Assembly: GCF_009862265.1 (NCBI RefSeq)
Contig: NZ_WWGX01000009.1
Span: 11,516-53,522, forward strand
Reading direction: 5' to 3'
DNA from: Streptomyces sp. SID8352
GTDB lineage: Bacteria; Actinomycetota; Actinomycetes; Streptomycetales; Streptomycetaceae
Length of the DNA stretch: 42,007 nucleotides
The stretch's first letter is position 1, and the number at the start of each line of letters is the position of its first letter. The position numbers and the translations under genes were made by a program. The notes beneath the pieces were generated by a model. It was not told the DNA's origin and made no database searches. It saw only the letters and a program-made list of their open reading frames with translations. Positions 8,397 to 16,887 of this stretch are shown in pieces.

Positions 8397-9338
8397 ATGC
8401 CCGCCGTCCGCGACCGGCTCGCGCCGGAGTACTACGAGCCCGCCCGGCTGCCGCCGGAACTGGCGGCCCACGCCGGCGCGCCCCGGACGCTCGGGCCCGG
8501 CTCGCCCGCCAAGGTCGGCATCCTCGACCTGGGGTTCGCGCGGCGCGGGGACCGGACGGAGCTGGTCGAGCGGTACCAGAAGGCGCCGCTGGAGATCATG
8601 CGCCCGCTGCACGTCGACCCGTCGCTGCCCGGCATGGCCGTCACCTATGTGATGGCCACCGGCGGGGGCGTCGCCCAGGCCGACCGCTACCGCCAGGACC
8701 TGCGCTGCGGCCCGGGCACCGAGGCGCTGTTCACCACCCAGGCGGCGACCAAGGTCTACCGGATGGAGCAGGACTACGCGACGCAGCTCGTGCGGCTCTC
8801 CGCCGACGAGGGCGCCTACGTGGAGTACCTGCCCGATCCGCTGATCCCGTTCGCGGGCGCCCGCTTCCACCAGAGCGCCGTGGTCACCGTGCACGAGGAC
8901 GCCACGGTGGTGTACGGCGAGACGGTCACCGCGGGGCGGCTCGCGCGGGGCGAGCGGCACGCCTACACCGTCCTCGGCGGCGACCTGGAGTTCCGCCGCC
9001 CCGACGGCACCCTCCTGGCCGCCGACACCCTGCGGCTGCGCCCCGGGGGGCGCGGCGGGGTGGACGGGCCGGGGGTCTTCGCCGGGCACGACCACGTCGC
9101 CTCCCTGTTCGTGGTGAGCGGCCGGTGCCCCGCCGCCGGGATCGCGGACGCCCTGCACGCCTCCCTTGCCGGGCACGAGGTGCTCCACGGGGCGAGCGTG
9201 CTCCCCGGGGAGTGCGGGGCCTGGGTGCGGGTGCTCGCCCACGAGGAGCCCGCCGTCACCGCCGCCGTCCGCGCCGCCTGGGACGCCGTGCGCCGTCTGC
9301 TCACCGGTCACCCCGCCCCCGACCTGCGCAAACCGTAG
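8397..9338 (+). CDS. ureD: Urease accessory protein UreD/UreH
   Basis: A 313-residue protein matching the UreD scaffold. Characteristic stretches are GILDLGFARRGDRTEL, PLHVDPSLPGMAVTYVMATGGGVAQADRY, TTQAATKVYRMEQDYA and EYLPDPLIPFAGARF. UreD binds apo-urease directly and provides the passage for nickel from UreG. The ATG lies one base after the ureG stop. It is followed after 11 bases by the ammonium transporter start, so the whole block is probably one transcript. Confidence 0.95.
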   Translation: MPAVRDRLAPEYYEPARLPPELAAHAGAPRTLGPGSPAKVGILDLGFARRGDRTELVERYQKAPLEIMRPLHVDPSLPGMAVTYVMATGGGVAQADRYRQDLRCGPGTEALFTTQAATKVYRMEQDYATQLVRLSADEGAYVEYLPDPLIPFAGARFHQSAVVTVHEDATVVYGETVTAGRLARGERHAYTVLGGDLEFRRPDGTLLAADTLRLRPGGRGGVDGPGVFAGHDHVASLFVVSGRCPAAGIADALHASLAGHEVLHGASVLPGECGAWVRVLAHEEPAVTAAVRAAWDAVRRLLTGHPAPDLRKP

Positions 9339-9349
9339 GAGGTACCGCC

Positions 9350-10693
9350 GTGATCACCGCACCCGCCCCCATGCCGCCCGCCTACGACTCCGGCGACACC
9401 GCCTGGATGCTGGCCGCGGCGGCCATGGTGCTGCTGATGACCCCCGCCCTGGCCTTCTTCTACGGCGGCATGGTGCGCACCAAGCACATCCTGGTGATGC
9501 TCAAGATGAGCTTCGCCTCGCTCTGCTTCGTGAGCATCCTCTGGTACATCGTCGGGTACACGCTCGCCTTCGGCCCGGACGCCGGGGGTGTCGGGCTCAT
9601 CGGCAACCTGGACCACGCCTTCCTGCGCGGCATCGGTCCGACCACCCTGACGGGCTCCATCCCCACCTATGTGTACGCCACCTTCCAGATGGGCTTCGCC
9701 ATCGTCACGGTCGCGCTGATCAGCGGCTCCATCGCGGGCCGGGCGACCATGCGGGGGTGGCTGGTCTTCTCCGCGCTCTGGCTGCTGATCGTGTACGTAC
9801 CGCTCGCCCACTGGGTCTTCGACACGGAGCACGGCTGGATCACCGCCCGGCTGGGCGCGCTGGACTTCGCCGGGGGCCTGCCGGTGGAGCTGAACTCGGG
9901 CATCGCCGGGCTGGCCGCCGCGCTGGTCGTGCGGGGCCCGGCGGACTTCCGGCGCCAGGAGCCGCGGCCCAACAACATCCCCCTGGTCATGATCGGCGTG
10001 GCGCTGCTCTGGTTCGGCTGGCTGGCCTTCAACGCGGGCTCCGCGGTCCGCGACACCGGGACCGCCGCGACGGCCTTCATCAACACGCAGCTCGGCGCGG
10101 CCGGGGCGATGGTGACCTGGCCGCTGGTGGAGTACTGGCGCACCCGCAGGGTCACCATGATGGGCGTCGGCTCGGCGGCGGTGGCCGGCATGGTCGCCAT
10201 CACCCCCGCCTGCGGCGAGATCGACCCGACCGGCGCGCTGGTGACCGGGCTGGTCGCCGGGTTCGTCTGCGCCTTCGCCGTCACCCTCAAGTACCGGATC
10301 GACGTGGACGACACCCTGGACGTGGTCGGGGTGCACGGCGCCGGGGGGCTGACCGGCCTGATCATGGTCGGCCTGTTCGCCACGGCCCAGGTGAGCGGCA
10401 AGAAGGGGCTGTTCTACGGCGGCGGCGGGACGCTCCTCTGGAAGCAGGTCGTGGCCGTCCTCGCGGTGTCGGCGTTCTCCTTCGCGCTCACCTGGCTGCT
10501 GGCCAAGGCGGTGGACCTGACGGTGGGGTTCACGGACCGGAAGGCGTACGCGGCGGTGCCGGGCGAGGACGAGGAACGGGCCTACGACTTCCGCGCCGCG
10601 GCCCGGCTGGACGCCCTGGCGTCCGGCGGCCATGCCGACCGGGAGGCCCTCGCCGAGATCCAGCGCCTCCTCAAGGACCACCGGGACGCGTGA
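9350..10693 (+). CDS. amt: Ammonium transporter (Amt family)
   Basis: A 447-residue protein with about 11 membrane segments. FFYGGMVRTKH, PLAHWVF and DVVGVHGAGGLTGLI are Amt signatures, the last two holding the twin pore histidines. The C-terminal 50 residues are a cytoplasmic tail with KAYAAVPGEDEERAYDF. The GTG at 9350 has GTAGGAGG upstream. Streptomyces usually keeps an amtB with glnK and glnD; here no PII gene follows, so this is more likely a second, urease-linked copy. It would retrieve ammonia lost during urea hydrolysis or take up ammonium from outside. Confidence 0.93.
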   Translation: MITAPAPMPPAYDSGDTAWMLAAAAMVLLMTPALAFFYGGMVRTKHILVMLKMSFASLCFVSILWYIVGYTLAFGPDAGGVGLIGNLDHAFLRGIGPTTLTGSIPTYVYATFQMGFAIVTVALISGSIAGRATMRGWLVFSALWLLIVYVPLAHWVFDTEHGWITARLGALDFAGGLPVELNSGIAGLAAALVVRGPADFRRQEPRPNNIPLVMIGVALLWFGWLAFNAGSAVRDTGTAATAFINTQLGAAGAMVTWPLVEYWRTRRVTMMGVGSAAVAGMVAITPACGEIDPTGALVTGLVAGFVCAFAVTLKYRIDVDDTLDVVGVHGAGGLTGLIMVGLFATAQVSGKKGLFYGGGGTLLWKQVVAVLAVSAFSFALTWLLAKAVDLTVGFTDRKAYAAVPGEDEERAYDFRAAARLDALASGGHADREALAEIQRLLKDHRDA

Positions 10694-11079
10694 GGGGCGG
10701 GGGCGGGGGGCGCCGCTGTGCTGTGCGCCCGCGGGGCCGGGACGGGACGGCCGGGGACGGGGATGCCACCGGGGGAAGGGGGCGGCCGGGGCGGATTCCG
10801 GTCCGCCGGGCCCGCACCGCGCGATCCCGTCGCCTTGGGCGACCGGTAACAGGCAGGGCTGTCTATATGGCAACCCTGTTCGATGGTTCGGGGCGTGAAT
10901 GAAGATCCCTGGTCGCGACCGACAGGGGCCGGGTTTCGGTCAATCATCAACGATTCTGGTGGGTGTTCCGCGCTTCGCCCTGCCCATCAAAACAGGCAGA
11001 GTTGTATGCTCTCTGGTGTCGCCGGTGCCCACGCCTGCGGCACCTCATGTTGCGGCGGGAGCGGGCGGGAGCGGATCTG
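10694..11079. other. Leader region of the first TetR gene, no gene seen
   Basis: A weak stem-loop that could end the urease-amt transcript (GGGCGC at 10708-10713, GCGCCC at 10725-10730) lies at the left. From about 10840 the AT content rises. Two similar 15-mers, AACAGGCAGGGCTGT (10848-10862) and AACAGGCAGAGTTGT (10991-11005), stand here. No convincing coding frame or RNA gene. Confidence 0.5.
10848..11005 (+). promoter_or_regulatory. Two operator-like sites upstream of TetR gene
   Basis: Sites at 10848-10862 and 10991-11005 differ at two of 15 bases. The first contains ACAGGCAGGGCTGT, which fits the pattern ACAGnCnnGnCTGT; the palindrome in front of the convergent TetR gene (12351-12364) has the same pattern. 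I infer that one of the two TetR proteins binds all three. Confidence 0.45.
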
Positions 11080-11646
11080 ATGCAGACGCGGGCCGAACGG
11101 ACGCGCCGGTCCCTCGTGCGGGCCGCGGCCGAGCTGATCGCGGACGGGAGCCCGGCCGACGCGGGGCTGGTCAACGTCTGCCGCCGGGCGGGGGTGAGCC
11201 GGGGCGCCCTCTACCACCACTACTCCTCGCTCGGGGAGCTGACCGCCGAGGTCTACGGGCAGGCCCGCGGCCGGCTCGTCGAGCTGATGGACGAGGCGTT
11301 CGCGGGCCCGGCCGCCGACGCCCCCGAGCGCTTCCTCGTGGCCCTGGGCGGGGCGCTGCGCGCCGAGACGGTGGTCCGGGCGGGGGTGCGGCTGGCGGCG
11401 GACGGCTCCGCCGGCCCGCCGCTGCTGCGCGACGAACTCCCCGCCCTGGTGCGGGAGAGGGTGAGCCGCGCCCGCTGGGAGGGCGGGCCGCCGGAGCCCG
11501 GCACGGCCGATCTGGTCCTCGCCGTGGCCGCCGGGATCGAGTCGCTCGGCTACACCGACCCCCGCTGGTGGGACCGGACGACACTGCAGCGGCTCAGCGG
11601 CCTGCTGCGCCCCCTGGTGGCACCGGTGGAGGAGGGGCGGTGCTGA
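11080..11646 (+). CDS. TetR family regulator
   Basis: A 188-residue TetR-type repressor. The N-terminal HTH spans about residues 5-50, ending in the typical AGVSRGALYHHYSSLGELTAEVY. The ligand domain contains ETVVRAGVRLAADGSAG, resembling the DPVVRAGIRL region of gamma-butyrolactone receptors (ArpA/ScbR group). The ATG at 11080 is chosen over an upstream in-frame start at 10963 because the extra 39 residues do not look like TetR sequence and GGGCGGGAGCGG precedes 11080. It converges on a second TetR gene with 31 bases between the stops. Ligand and targets are unknown. Confidence 0.85.
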   Translation: MQTRAERTRRSLVRAAAELIADGSPADAGLVNVCRRAGVSRGALYHHYSSLGELTAEVYGQARGRLVELMDEAFAGPAADAPERFLVALGGALRAETVVRAGVRLAADGSAGPPLLRDELPALVRERVSRARWEGGPPEPGTADLVLAVAAGIESLGYTDPRWWDRTTLQRLSGLLRPLVAPVEEGRC

Positions 11647-11677
11647 GGCGGGCGCGCGGCTCCCGCGGGCGGCCGGG

Positions 11678-12328
11678 TCAGGGAGCGGCGGCGGGAGCGG
11701 GCGGCGCGGCCTCCGGGGCCGGGACGGCGGGCGGGACGACGCGCAGCCGGCCGATCAGCCCGGGGGTGGCCAGGCCCGGGAGCGTGAAGCGCCAGAACGC
11801 GGTGACGCGCTCGGGCAGGTCCGCGCGGTTGGTGTACACCTGGGACACGATCTGGAGTCCGGTGAAGGCGCCGATGATCAGCGACGTGGCCTCCCGCACG
11901 TCGACGCCGGGAAGGATCTCGCCCTGGTCCTGGGCCTGCCGCAGAAGGCCGAGGATGGCGGTGCCGGACTGCTCGTAGGCGGTCTGGCGGGGCGCGTCGA
12001 ACGACGTCTGCTCTATGGTCAGGCGCACGCTGGCGCGCAGCACCGGGTCGATCTGGAGGCGCCGGGAGAACTCCAGCGTCAGGTCGATCACGGCCTGGAG
12101 CTTCACCGGCTGGTCGGGCACCTCCAGGGCCTCGGCGTGCGCGTCGACCAGGGCCATCGCGATGGCCTTCTTCGACGGGAAGTGGTGGTACATCGAGCCC
12201 CGGGTGAGACCGGTGCGGGCGAGGATCTCGTTGGTGCTCGCGGCGTCGTAACCGCGTTCGTCGAAGACCTGGGCGGCAGCCTCCAGGATGCTCCGTCTCG
12301 ACCTCCTGCCGCGTTCCTGCTGCGTCAT
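11678..12328 (-). CDS. TetR regulator of the gamma-butyrolactone receptor type
   Basis: A 216-residue protein. The HTH is in ILARTGLTRGSMYHHFPSKKAIAMALV after QVFDERGYDAAS, which is close to the ArpA/ScbR pattern QVFDERGYxAxS. The ligand half has LQIDPVLRASVRLTIEQTSFDAPRQTAYEQ, again typical of autoregulator receptors and pseudo-receptors. The C-terminal 25 residues are Pro/Ala-rich. No butyrolactone synthase (AfsA type) is encoded in this window, so it is an orphan receptor or a pseudo-receptor. GGGGAGCGGG precedes the ATG. A palindrome 23 bases upstream of the start suggests autorepression. Confidence 0.88.
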   Translation of the reverse strand: MTQQERGRRSRRSILEAAAQVFDERGYDAASTNEILARTGLTRGSMYHHFPSKKAIAMALVDAHAEALEVPDQPVKLQAVIDLTLEFSRRLQIDPVLRASVRLTIEQTSFDAPRQTAYEQSGTAILGLLRQAQDQGEILPGVDVREATSLIIGAFTGLQIVSQVYTNRADLPERVTAFWRFTLPGLATPGLIGRLRVVPPAVPAPEAAPPAPAAAP

Positions 12329-12350
12329 CCCGCTCCCCTACCCTGTATGA

Positions 12351-12364
12351 ACAGACTTGTCTGT
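12351..12364 (-). promoter_or_regulatory. TetR operator palindrome
   Basis: ACAGACTTGTCTGT is a 6+2+6 inverted repeat just upstream of the TetR start at 12328, where the promoter must lie. TetR-family receptors of this type commonly repress their own gene through such sites. Confidence 0.6.
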
Positions 12365-12602
12365 ATCTTAGGGGACGGCGGGCCGCGCCGCCGGTCCCAC
12401 GACCGCGCCGGGCGCGCCGGGGCACCGCGGGGCGTGCGGGGCGCCATCGGGCGCGCCGGGGCGCCGCCGGGCGAGCGGGGTGCCGTCGCCGGGGCGGGGT
12501 CCGGGGTGGGCGTCGGACGTCCCGGGTCCAGGGTTCGCGCTTCCCCGGCCGACCGGTCCTCCCGCGGTCGGCCGGTTCTCCCGGCGCCGCCCCTCTGCGG
12601 CC

Positions 12603-12680
12603 GTCGCCCTCCTTCCGTGGCCGGTCGGCCCTCCTGTCGCCGTCGCCTTCCTCCCGTGGCCGGCCGGTCCTCCCGCCGCG
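12603..12680. repeat. Two 39-bp degenerate tandem units
   Basis: Units at 12603-12641 and 12642-12680 agree at 32 of 39 positions, both carrying a CCGTGGCCGG core. Related but out-of-phase sequence lies just before. Part of the A-depleted stretch. Confidence 0.5.
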
Positions 12681-13086
12681 GGTCGGCTCCTTCGGGCCCA
12701 CCGCCCGCCCGCGCGGGGCCCGTCGGGGCTCCTCGCCGCCGTCCTCCGTCCCGTCCGGCCCCGCCCGGCCTCGCCCGGGATGCGGTGCTTCCGGCCCGTG
12801 CCCCCGCCCGCGCCCCCGTCCGAGGGGGCGGGATCGTCTCCGCCCGGCCGGCGCGGGCGGTGGGCCCGTTCGCCCGCGCCGTCGTCGTCGCGCCCCGGCG
12901 CCGTCCGGGCACGTGCGCGGACGGCGGTGACCGCCCCCGCCGTCCGTCGCCCGCGCCCCGGCCCTCCCGTCGCCCGCCCCACCTTCCCGTCGCCCCCTCC
13001 GCCCTGCCCGGCCGCTGCGCGGGGCGGTGGGCGGGCCGGTGGGCGTTGACAGATGGAGGCACACGGCAGAGACTCACCCCCAGAAA

Positions 13087-13102
13087 GTGAAGGAATTTTC
13101 AC
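13087..13102 (+). promoter_or_regulatory. Operator-like inverted repeat upstream of pobA
   Basis: GTGAAGGAATTTTCAC is an inverted repeat with GTGAA/TTCAC arms and a 6-base spacer, about 105 bases before the pobA start. A TTGACA hexamer is at 13046-13051. pobA genes are usually under a dedicated activator or repressor; none is encoded next to this copy. Confidence 0.4.
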
Positions 13103-13208
13103 CAGGCGAACAAATGCTCGCCGCGCCGCCGCACCCGCGCCGCCGCACCCGTGCCGCGCACCCGGCGCGCCGTGCCGCCGCACCCACACCGACCGAAGGG
13201 AACGACCG

Positions 13209-14387
13209 ATGCGCACCACCGTCGGGATCATCGGGGCCGGCCCCGCCGGACTGCTGCTCGCCCGGCTGCTGCACAACGCCGGGATCGACTCGGTCGTCCT
13301 GGAGAGCCGGGACCGCGCCTACGTCGAGCAGCGCCAGCGCGCCGGAATCCTGGAGCAGGGCACCGTCGACGTCCTGCGCGCCGCCGGAGCGGGCGCGCGG
13401 ATGGACCGTGAGGGACTGCGCCACGACGGCGTCGAGCTGCGCTTCGACCGCCGCCGCCACCGCGTCGACTTCCCCGCGCTCACCGGCGGCCGGTCCGTGA
13501 TGGTCTACGCCCAGACCGAGGTCTGCAAGGACCTCATCGCCCTGCACGCCGAGGACGGCGCCCCGCTCCTCTTCGAGGCGGAGGCCCTCGCGGTGGAGGG
13601 CGCCACCACCGACCGTCCCCGCGTCCGCTTCCGCCACCAGGGCACCGAGGACGTCCTGGAGTGCGACTACGTCGTCGGCTGCGACGGCTCCTGGGGCGTG
13701 GCCCGCAAGGCCGTCCCGGACTCCCTCGGCCGCGGCTTCGAGCGCGTCTACCCCTACTCCTGGCTCGGCATCCTCGCCGACGTCGCCCCCTCCCACGACG
13801 AACTGGTCTACGCCCGGCACGACCGCGGCTTCGCCCTGCTCTCCATGCGCTCGCCGTCCGTCTCCCGCCTCTACCTCCAGGTCCCGGCCGGGACCGACGC
13901 CGGGGCGTGGAGCGACGAGGAGATCTGGGACGAGCTCGACCGCCGCCTGGAGACCGACGACGGCTGGACGCTGCGGCGCGGCCCGATCACCCAGAAGTCG
14001 GTGACGCCGATGCGCTCGGCCGTCCACGAGCCGATGCGCCACGGCCGGCTCTTCCTCGCCGGGGACGCCGCCCACATCGTGCCGCCCACCGGCGCCAAGG
14101 GACTGAACCTCGCCGTCGGAGACGTCGTCACCCTCGCCCGCGCCCTCACCCACCGCCGGGACACCGGCTCGGGCGCCCTCCTGGACGCCTACTCCGCCAC
14201 CTGTCTGCGCCGCGTCTGGCAGGCCGAGCGGTTCTCCTACGACATGACGACGATGCTGCACCGCGACCCCGGTGCCACTCCCTTCGAGGACCGGCTCCAG
14301 GTGGCGCGGCTGGACCGGATCTCCCAATCGCGGGCCGCCGCCACGGACCTGGCCGAGGGCTACACCGGCTTCCCGCTGGACGCGTAG
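13209..14387 (+). CDS. pobA: 4-hydroxybenzoate 3-monooxygenase
   Basis: A 392-residue class A flavoprotein hydroxylase, the size of known PobA. The N-terminal FAD fold has GAGPAG (residues 9-14). The segment QRAGILEQGTVDVLRAAG is characteristic of 4-hydroxybenzoate hydroxylases, and GDAAHIVPPTGAKGLNLAVGD is the second FAD motif. It converts 4-hydroxybenzoate to protocatechuate with NAD(P)H and O2, feeding the beta-ketoadipate pathway. The ATG at 13209 has GAAGGGA upstream; an in-frame start at 13053 would add an unrelated Arg/Ala-rich stretch. It stands alone, without pca genes or a pobR-type regulator beside it. Confidence 0.95.
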   Translation: MRTTVGIIGAGPAGLLLARLLHNAGIDSVVLESRDRAYVEQRQRAGILEQGTVDVLRAAGAGARMDREGLRHDGVELRFDRRRHRVDFPALTGGRSVMVYAQTEVCKDLIALHAEDGAPLLFEAEALAVEGATTDRPRVRFRHQGTEDVLECDYVVGCDGSWGVARKAVPDSLGRGFERVYPYSWLGILADVAPSHDELVYARHDRGFALLSMRSPSVSRLYLQVPAGTDAGAWSDEEIWDELDRRLETDDGWTLRRGPITQKSVTPMRSAVHEPMRHGRLFLAGDAAHIVPPTGAKGLNLAVGDVVTLARALTHRRDTGSGALLDAYSATCLRRVWQAERFSYDMTTMLHRDPGATPFEDRLQVARLDRISQSRAAATDLAEGYTGFPLDA

Positions 14388-14564
14388 TCCGCCCGCACCC
14401 GGCCCGGCGGCGCGCGCACCCCGCCCGTGAGGAGCGTCACCGGTCCGCGTAGCGTGTTCCGTCAAAGAGGGAGGGAAAGATCCTCCCCAGGCAGTAGGGT
14501 CAATCCTTTGCCGTTCTATTACTCTTGAGCCCAAGGCTGCGCCGTGTGGCCATGGAGGAGTGAA

Positions 14565-15458
14565 ATGAGGAGCAGAAACCCGGTCTTCTCGCGACGGGGG
14601 TTCAGCCGCGACAACGGCTACGCGGGCTTCAACGCCGCGCCGCAGGCCGGGGGCCCCGCCGTCGCCACCCAGGGCAACCCGTACGCGCAGCCGTCCGGCA
14701 ACCCCTACGCGCAGAACCCGTACGCCACGCAGGACCCGCAGTACGGCGTGCCGCCGCAGGCGCCCGCCGTCGCCGACCGGATGACGATGGACGACGTCGT
14801 CATCCGCACCGGCAGCACCCTCGGCCTGCTGGTCGTCACCGCCGCCCTGTCCTGGGCCCTGCTGCCGGTCGACGACGCCAACATCGGGCGTTCCTACGGC
14901 ATCGCCATCGGTGCCGCGCTGATCGGCATGGTGCTGGCGTTCGTCCAGTCCTTCAAGCGCAAGGCCTCGCCCGCGCTGATCCTGTCGTACGCGGCGTTCG
15001 AGGGCGTGTTCCTCGGCGTGGTGTCCAGCGTCGTCGACAACCGCATCGCCAGCGGCGCGGCCATGCAGGCCGTGATCGGCACGATGGCGGTCTTCGTGGG
15101 TGTGCTGATCGCCTACAAGGCGGGCTGGATCCGCGTCAACCGCCGCTTCTACGGCTTCGTGATGGCGGCGGCGCTCGGCTTCGTCCTCCTGATGATGGTG
15201 AACATGCTGTTCGCCGTCTTCGGCGGCGGCGACGGCCTCGGCTTCCGCAGCGGCACCCTCGGCATCGTCTTCGGCATCGTCGGCATCCTGCTCGGCGCCT
15301 GCTTCCTCGCCCTGGACTTCAAGCAGGTCGAGGACGGCATCGCCTACGGGGCCCCGCGCGAGGAGTCCTGGCTCGCCGCCTTCGGCCTCACGCTGACCCT
15401 GGTCTGGATCTACATGGAGTTCCTGCGGCTCATCTCGATCCTCAACAGCAGCGACTGA
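14565..15458 (+). CDS. Bax inhibitor-1/YccA family membrane protein
   Basis: A 297-residue protein. The first 70 residues are soluble and rich in Asn, Pro, Tyr and Gln, with repeated NPYAQ-type units. Then come about seven membrane helices, ending with EESWLAAFGLTLTLVWIYMEFLRLI, which matches the C-terminal signature of the bacterial BI-1/UPF0005 group. Function in bacteria is poorly defined; homologues act as pH-sensitive ion leak channels or membrane-protein quality factors. GGAGGAG lies 4-5 bases before the ATG. A strong terminator follows. Confidence 0.88.
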   Translation: MRSRNPVFSRRGFSRDNGYAGFNAAPQAGGPAVATQGNPYAQPSGNPYAQNPYATQDPQYGVPPQAPAVADRMTMDDVVIRTGSTLGLLVVTAALSWALLPVDDANIGRSYGIAIGAALIGMVLAFVQSFKRKASPALILSYAAFEGVFLGVVSSVVDNRIASGAAMQAVIGTMAVFVGVLIAYKAGWIRVNRRFYGFVMAAALGFVLLMMVNMLFAVFGGGDGLGFRSGTLGIVFGIVGILLGACFLALDFKQVEDGIAYGAPREESWLAAFGLTLTLVWIYMEFLRLISILNSSD

Positions 15459-15494
15459 CCCGGCGCGAGCGCCGGCGGCCGTCGCCGCAGCACA

Positions 15495-15528
15495 GGAAGG
15501 GCCCCGGGCACCCGCCCGGGGCCCTTCC
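15495..15528 (+). terminator. Strong stem-loop terminator
   Basis: A perfect 15-bp stem (left arm 15495-15509, GGAAGGGCCCCGGGC; right arm 15514-15528) with a 4-base loop, 36 bases after the Bax-inhibitor gene. It also lies just beyond the converging peptidase gene. Confidence 0.75.
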
Positions 15529-15634
15529 CGCCGTTCCGGGGCCCCGCGGCCCCGCCGCGGCCCGTCGCGCACCGGGCGCGCCCGCCCGACGCCACCGGGC
15601 GCGCCGGTCGGACGGGGGGACACGACGCCGGGTC

Positions 15635-16711
15635 CTAGCGCTCCCGGGCGGGTGCCGCGAGGGCGTCCAGCAGCCGGTCCACCGGCAGTCCCGGAAGGGT
15701 CCGCCCGCCGAAGCCGGTGGTCGTGGACGCCGCGAGCAGCGAGTTGAGCACCGCCTCCTCGACCGCGTCGAGCACTCCGTCGAACAGCGGCCCCAGTTCC
15801 GCGTCGGCCACGGCCGCGCCGCCCGTGCCCGGTGGCACCGTCCCGAGGGCGACGGCGTAGTCACCGCTGCCGTGTCCGTACGCCGCGCCCGTGCGGGCCA
15901 GGGCGAACACGGCGCGCCGGGCCAGCCGGGTGAGCTGCCGGGCGTCCAGCGGGGCGTCGGTGGCCACCACGATCACGCAGGAGCCGGTCTCCGCCGCCCC
16001 CGCGCCCGCCCCGTCCGCGAGCCCCAGCGAGTCCGGGGTGAGACGGCGGCCGAGCACCCGCAGCGTGCCGCCGAAGTTCGCCTGCGCCAGCACCCCCACC
16101 GTGTGCCGCGCCCCGCCCGGGGCCGCGACGCGCGAGGCGGTGCCGATGCCCGCCTTGAACCCCAGCGCGCCGGTCCCGGTGCCCGCGCCCACGCTCCCCT
16201 CGGCCACCGGGCCGCCGCGCGCCCCGTCCAGCGCGGCGCACACGTGCTCCTCGCGCACCGGCCGGGACCGGATGTCGGAGAGGAAGCCGTCGTTGCACTC
16301 GCCCACGACCGGGTTGAGGCTGCGCACCTCCGCGCAGCCGGGCCGCCGGAGCATCCAGCCGACGAGCGCGTCGGCCACCCGGAAGGCGGAGAGCGTCGAG
16401 GTGAGCAGCACCGGGGTCTCCAGGGTGCCCAGTTCGGCGAGCTGGGTGGTGCCGATGAGCTTGCCGTGGCCGTTGCCGGTGAACACCCCCGCGGGCAGCG
16501 GGGAGTGCGGCCCGACCGCGCCGGGCACCACGGCGGTCACCCCGCTGTGCACGTCGGGCGGGCGGCGGACGGTGGTGTGCCCGACCAGGACGCCGGGCAC
16601 GTCGGTGATGGCGTCCAGGGGACCGGCGGGGAGGTCCCCGGCGACGAGGCCGAGGTCGCGGGCCCGGGGCCGGGCGGGGCCTTCGGGGGCGGGGTCGGTG
16701 AGGGGGTTCAT
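15635..16711 (-). CDS. P1 family (DmpA-type) peptidase
   Basis: A 358-residue Ntn-hydrolase-like aminopeptidase of family S58. Conserved stretches are DVPGVLVGHTTV, PLPAGVFTGNGHGKLIGTTQL, NPVVGECNDGFLSD and GSVGAGTGTGALGFKAGIGTASR. The autoprocessing site is expected at Gly243-Ser244 in AETGSCVIVVATDAPL, with Ser244 becoming the N-terminal nucleophile of the beta chain. The ATG at 16711 is chosen because the family begins close to it and the preceding frame is low-complexity. Relatives cleave N-terminal residues from peptides, amides or beta-peptides; the substrate is not predictable here. Confidence 0.93.
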   Translation of the reverse strand: MNPLTDPAPEGPARPRARDLGLVAGDLPAGPLDAITDVPGVLVGHTTVRRPPDVHSGVTAVVPGAVGPHSPLPAGVFTGNGHGKLIGTTQLAELGTLETPVLLTSTLSAFRVADALVGWMLRRPGCAEVRSLNPVVGECNDGFLSDIRSRPVREEHVCAALDGARGGPVAEGSVGAGTGTGALGFKAGIGTASRVAAPGGARHTVGVLAQANFGGTLRVLGRRLTPDSLGLADGAGAGAAETGSCVIVVATDAPLDARQLTRLARRAVFALARTGAAYGHGSGDYAVALGTVPPGTGGAAVADAELGPLFDGVLDAVEEAVLNSLLAASTTTGFGGRTLPGLPVDRLLDALAAPARER

Positions 16712-16887
16712 GGGGCGGGAGGCTACGCGCCAGCCGGGGCGGCGGGGAACGTTCGGCCCGGCCGGTGCGTCCGGAACCTCCCGGCGCCCGCACTCCTTCC
16801 GGTACCGGAACTCCTCCCGGCGCCTTCGGGCACCTTCCGGCGCCGCGCCGTTGGCGGCCCTCCCCGGCGGGCGCGTACGCTCGCGCC

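Larger units (their letters stand above)
12329..13208. other. 880-bp non-coding, A-depleted region
   Basis: Long open frames exist here in several phases, but they encode only Arg/Pro/Gly/Ala-rich low-complexity strings with no domain and no ribosome binding site, so I call no gene. On the + strand A is almost absent: 5 A in 12541-12900, and none in 12601-12660, which holds 14 T. That strand bias ends at about 13040, where an ordinary promoter-like stretch begins (TTGACA at 13046-13051). Confidence 0.6.

Noticed and set aside
11080..11646. Regulator of the urease operon
   Set aside because: It lies just downstream of amt but has its own leader with operator-like sites shared with the other TetR gene; nothing ties it to urea genes.
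12325..13077. Possible 250-codon gene in the A-depleted region
   Set aside because: Translation is almost entirely Arg, Gly, Pro and Ala in every frame, with no start context; treated as non-coding.
13074..15623. 849-codon minus-strand frame opposite pobA and the Bax-inhibitor gene
   Set aside because: The opposite strand codes for two clear families; this frame is only their complement.
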